Notes under the pieces: generated by a model
The model's input: only the letters and a program-made list of their open reading frames with translations
The model's database searches: none
What the model was told of the DNA's origin: nothing
Part shown: positions 61,936 through 64,000 of the stretch, piece by piece
Position numbering within the stretch: the stretch's first letter is position 1
Layout: each line of letters begins with the position of its first letter
Origin: Chryseobacterium sp. ZHDP1
Lineage (GTDB): Bacteria; Bacteroidota; Bacteroidia; Flavobacteriales; Weeksellaceae
Assembly: GCF_018603435.1 (NCBI RefSeq)
Contig: NZ_CP075682.1
Coordinates: 2,852,001-2,916,000, forward strand
Direction of reading: 5' to 3'
Length of the DNA stretch: 64,000 bases
Program-made: the position numbers and the translations under genes

Positions 61936-63294
61936 TTATACTACTCCCTGAGCTAACATTGCTTCAGCAACTTTCACGAATCCGGCGATATTGGCACCTT
62001 TTACGTAGTTTACATAGCCGTCTTCTTCTTTTCCGTAGTCTCTGCACGCTTTGTGAATTCCGATCATGATCTCTTTCAGTCTTGCATCAACCTCTTCAGA
62101 AGTCCAGTTCAGACGGATTGAGTTTTGCGTCATTTCAAGACCTGAAGTCGCAACACCTCCTGCGTTAGAAGCTTTCCCCGGAGAGAACAATACTTTATTG
62201 TCTAAGAAATAGTTAATTGCATCAAGTGTTGAAGGCATGTTTGCTGCTTCTGTTACACAAACGCATCCGTTTTCCACCAATAATTTAGCATCGTCAAGAT
62301 CTAATTCGTTTTGGGTTGCAGAAGGGATAGCAACATCACACTTCACTTCCCAAGGACGTTTTCCTGCAAAGAATTCTGCAGAAGGATATTTCTTCACATA
62401 ATCTTCCGCTCTGTTGTTTCCGGAAGATCTTAATTCCAACAGATAATCGATCTTATCGCCGTCGATTCCGTCTTTATCATATACATAACCGTCCGGTCCG
62501 GAAATCGTTACAACTTTCCCACCAAGTTCAGAGATTTTTTTAATAACTCCCCAAGCTACGTTTCCGAAACCTGAAACCGTTACCGTTTTATCTTTGAAAG
62601 TCTGTCCAATTGTCTTAAGCATCTGCTCAGCGAAGTAAACCACTCCGTATCCTGTAGCTTCAGGACGGATTAATGAACCTCCGTACGCAAGACCTTTTCC
62701 TGTAAGAACTCCCGTAAACTCGTTTCTGATTTTCTTATACTGCCCGAATAAATATCCGATCTCTCTTGCTCCTACTCCGATGTCTCCTGCAGGAACGTCT
62801 GTTTCAGGACCAATGTGTTTGCACATTTCCGTCATGAAAGCCTGGCAAAAACGCATTACTTCCATATCAGATTTCCCTTGCGGATCAAAGTCTGAACCTC
62901 CTTTTCCACCTCCCATCGGAAGCGTAGTTAAAGAGTTTTTAAATACCTGCTCGAACGCTAAAAATTTAAGAACAGAAAGGTTTACGGTAGGATGGAAACG
63001 GATTCCTCCTTTGTATGGTCCGATCGCAGAATTCATCTGGATTCTGAACCCTCTGTTTACCTGGATTTCTCCTTTATCGTCAACCCATGGAACTCTGAAG
63101 ATGATAATTCTTTCAGCTTCCGCCATTCTTTCAAGAAGCTTCATTCCCGTATATTCCTTTTTCGTTAAGATAAACGGAATTACAGTTACCGCAACTTCTT
63201 TTACTGCTTGTAAAAATTCTGGCTCATTAGGGTTTTTTGCCTCAATTTTTGCTATAAATTCTTGGATTTTCTGGTCAATATTATATTGTTCCAT
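61936..63294 (-). CDS. gdhA: NADP-type glutamate dehydrogenase
   Basis: The enzyme interconverts 2-oxoglutarate plus ammonium and glutamate, linking carbon and nitrogen metabolism. The 452-residue length and motifs fit the hexameric family: IGPYKGGIRFHPTVNLSVLK, PMGGGKGGSDFDPQGKSD (catalytic Lys), PAGDIGVGAREIGYL and the nucleotide-binding VSGFGNVAWGVI. The length and IGPYKGGIRFHP-type sequence point to the NADP form. It is a single gene with its own promoter and terminator. Confidence 0.95.
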   Translation of the reverse strand: MEQYNIDQKIQEFIAKIEAKNPNEPEFLQAVKEVAVTVIPFILTKKEYTGMKLLERMAEAERIIIFRVPWVDDKGEIQVNRGFRIQMNSAIGPYKGGIRFHPTVNLSVLKFLAFEQVFKNSLTTLPMGGGKGGSDFDPQGKSDMEVMRFCQAFMTEMCKHIGPETDVPAGDIGVGAREIGYLFGQYKKIRNEFTGVLTGKGLAYGGSLIRPEATGYGVVYFAEQMLKTIGQTFKDKTVTVSGFGNVAWGVIKKISELGGKVVTISGPDGYVYDKDGIDGDKIDYLLELRSSGNNRAEDYVKKYPSAEFFAGKRPWEVKCDVAIPSATQNELDLDDAKLLVENGCVCVTEAANMPSTLDAINYFLDNKVLFSPGKASNAGGVATSGLEMTQNSIRLNWTSEEVDARLKEIMIGIHKACRDYGKEEDGYVNYVKGANIAGFVKVAEAMLAQGVV

Positions 63295-63320
63295 ATATTA
63301 GGGTTGAATATTATTGCCAA

Positions 63321-63350
63321 CAAATTTAATTTTTTTTTCAAGATTCACAA
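63321..63350 (-). promoter_or_regulatory. Promoter of gdhA
   Basis: On the minus strand TTG (63350-63348), 19 nt, then TAAATTTG (63328-63321), a TAnnTTTG match 27 nt before the start codon. Confidence 0.55.
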
Positions 63351-63484
63351 CACCCTAAATAACAATTGTTGAAAATTTAATAATATAATGACTTAATATT
63401 ATTAAATCAGCAATTCAATCATTAATTTTATTAAAAATTAAATGTTATGTTTAAAATAATGCAATATTAAGAAATCGTTAATTG

Positions 63485-64000
63485 TCAGGTTGCTAAAAAT
63501 TGTCTCCCCGAAAGTGATTTTACCTTCCCCAAAAGCTCCAATTCTAAAATTACAGGCAAAATTTTGTGTGAAGAGAGATCGGTTTTATCAGCAAGATCAT
63601 CCAGAGAAATGTATGGATTTTCAGATATTATTTTAAATATTTCATTTTGATTTTCAGTTAATTGGATTGAAATTTCACTATGAGGAAATAATTCTCCCGT
63701 TCTGCCTTCCGGATTATTAAATCCTAAATTTTCAACCAGATCTTTTACCGTGGAAATGACCGAAGCTTTGTTGTAAAAAATCAGATGATTACAGCCTTGG
63801 CTCTGTTTATCTGTAATCTTTCCGGGAAGCGCAAATACTTCGCGGTTATATTGATTGGCAAACGTTGCTGTACTCATTGAACCGCCTCCAAAAGCTGTTT
63901 CTACCACAATTGTCGCAGGAGAAATTCCGGCAACAATTCTGTTTCTCTGAATAAAATTTTCGCGGTCCGGCTTCTTGGATGAATTGAATTCTGTGAATAA
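63485..64000 (-). CDS. dprA: DNA-processing protein DprA, C-terminal part (partial at window edge)
   Basis: DprA binds incoming single-stranded DNA and loads RecA during transformation. The frame is open to the window end, so the N-terminus lies outside. The Rossmann-fold end is visible as FIQRNRIVAGISPATIVVET followed by GGGSMSTATFANQYNREVFA, and the C-terminal winged helix includes YISLDDLADKTDLSSHKILP. With comM at 18637 it shows that the organism carries transformation genes. Confidence 0.92.
   Translation of the reverse strand, partial: LFTEFNSSKKPDRENFIQRNRIVAGISPATIVVETAFGGGSMSTATFANQYNREVFALPGKITDKQSQGCNHLIFYNKASVISTVKDLVENLGFNNPEGRTGELFPHSEISIQLTENQNEIFKIISENPYISLDDLADKTDLSSHKILPVILELELLGKVKSLSGRQFLAT

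Overview
The window looks like a chromosomal segment of a Chryseobacterium-type member of the Flavobacteriia (Bacteroidota). The grounds are low GC, an alternative complex III operon, a type IX secretion (T9SS) C-terminal sorting domain, a GLPGLI-family protein, an S46 dipeptidyl-peptidase, DUF6122, a SufBCD system with an unlinked-type HesB protein, and promoters of the Bacteroidota TTTG / TAnnTTTG type with little use of Shine-Dalgarno sequences. No 16S rRNA is present, so the genus is inferred from gene content only.

Layout. 1-4419: the end of actB followed by actCDEF (quinol:electron acceptor oxidoreductase), closed by a terminator. 4573-12874: housekeeping and envelope genes (apt, a TPR protein with ribH, an LtaS-type sulfatase, a zinc metallopeptidase, a GLPGLI protein). 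13147-17409: HesB/IscA, sufB, sufC, sufD. 17465-18200: a frameshifted remnant of a large gene, with a well-preserved leader and promoter. 18637-24759: comM, a small gene behind an operator-like promoter, YdeI, a lipoprotein, an S46 peptidase and a META-domain protein. 24760-26610: a gene-poor stretch with tRNA-Asn and structured repeats. 26611-40449: a polymorphic-toxin locus made of a T9SS-sorted protein, a 3487-residue SpvB/RHS protein ending in a JAMM-type toxin tip, its likely immunity gene, and a decayed orphan toxin tip that kept its own immunity gene. 40690-41986: an intact IS3-family element (IS407-like) with a 4-bp target duplication. 42246-52466: core genes (hflX, antiporters, AlkD-like protein, a lipoprotein/coiled-coil trio, a truncated haemoglobin). 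52575-58746: a small orphan gene, an immunity-gene relic, and an operon of a 1239-residue coiled-coil protein, a putative clan-CD (caspase-like) protein and a membrane protein. 59080-64000: Kir channel, YkgJ, DUF1801, gdhA and the end of dprA.

Main discovery. Four places in the window carry the same 17-bp imperfect palindrome ACGWCRAGTTTTGTCGY, each preceded by AAT. Each is followed at exactly the same distance (14 nt after TTTTG) by a -7-like box NANNTTTG. Two copies drive the 1239-residue-protein operon and its decayed paralogue, one lies before a small gene at 20340, and one lies upstream of the toxin locus. This fits one activator (not encoded here) controlling a regulon of accessory, toxin-like genes. 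The first two copies also share an 87-nt leader that is identical, although the proteins behind it have diverged and one is broken.

Candidate system. The operon 53178-58549 has no named function that I recognise. It combines a very large protein without a signal peptide, a protein with the HG...AC signature of clan-CD cysteine peptidases, and a multi-pass membrane protein, with a structured leader in front and an intercistronic attenuator-like hairpin. It is the best candidate here for an undescribed system.
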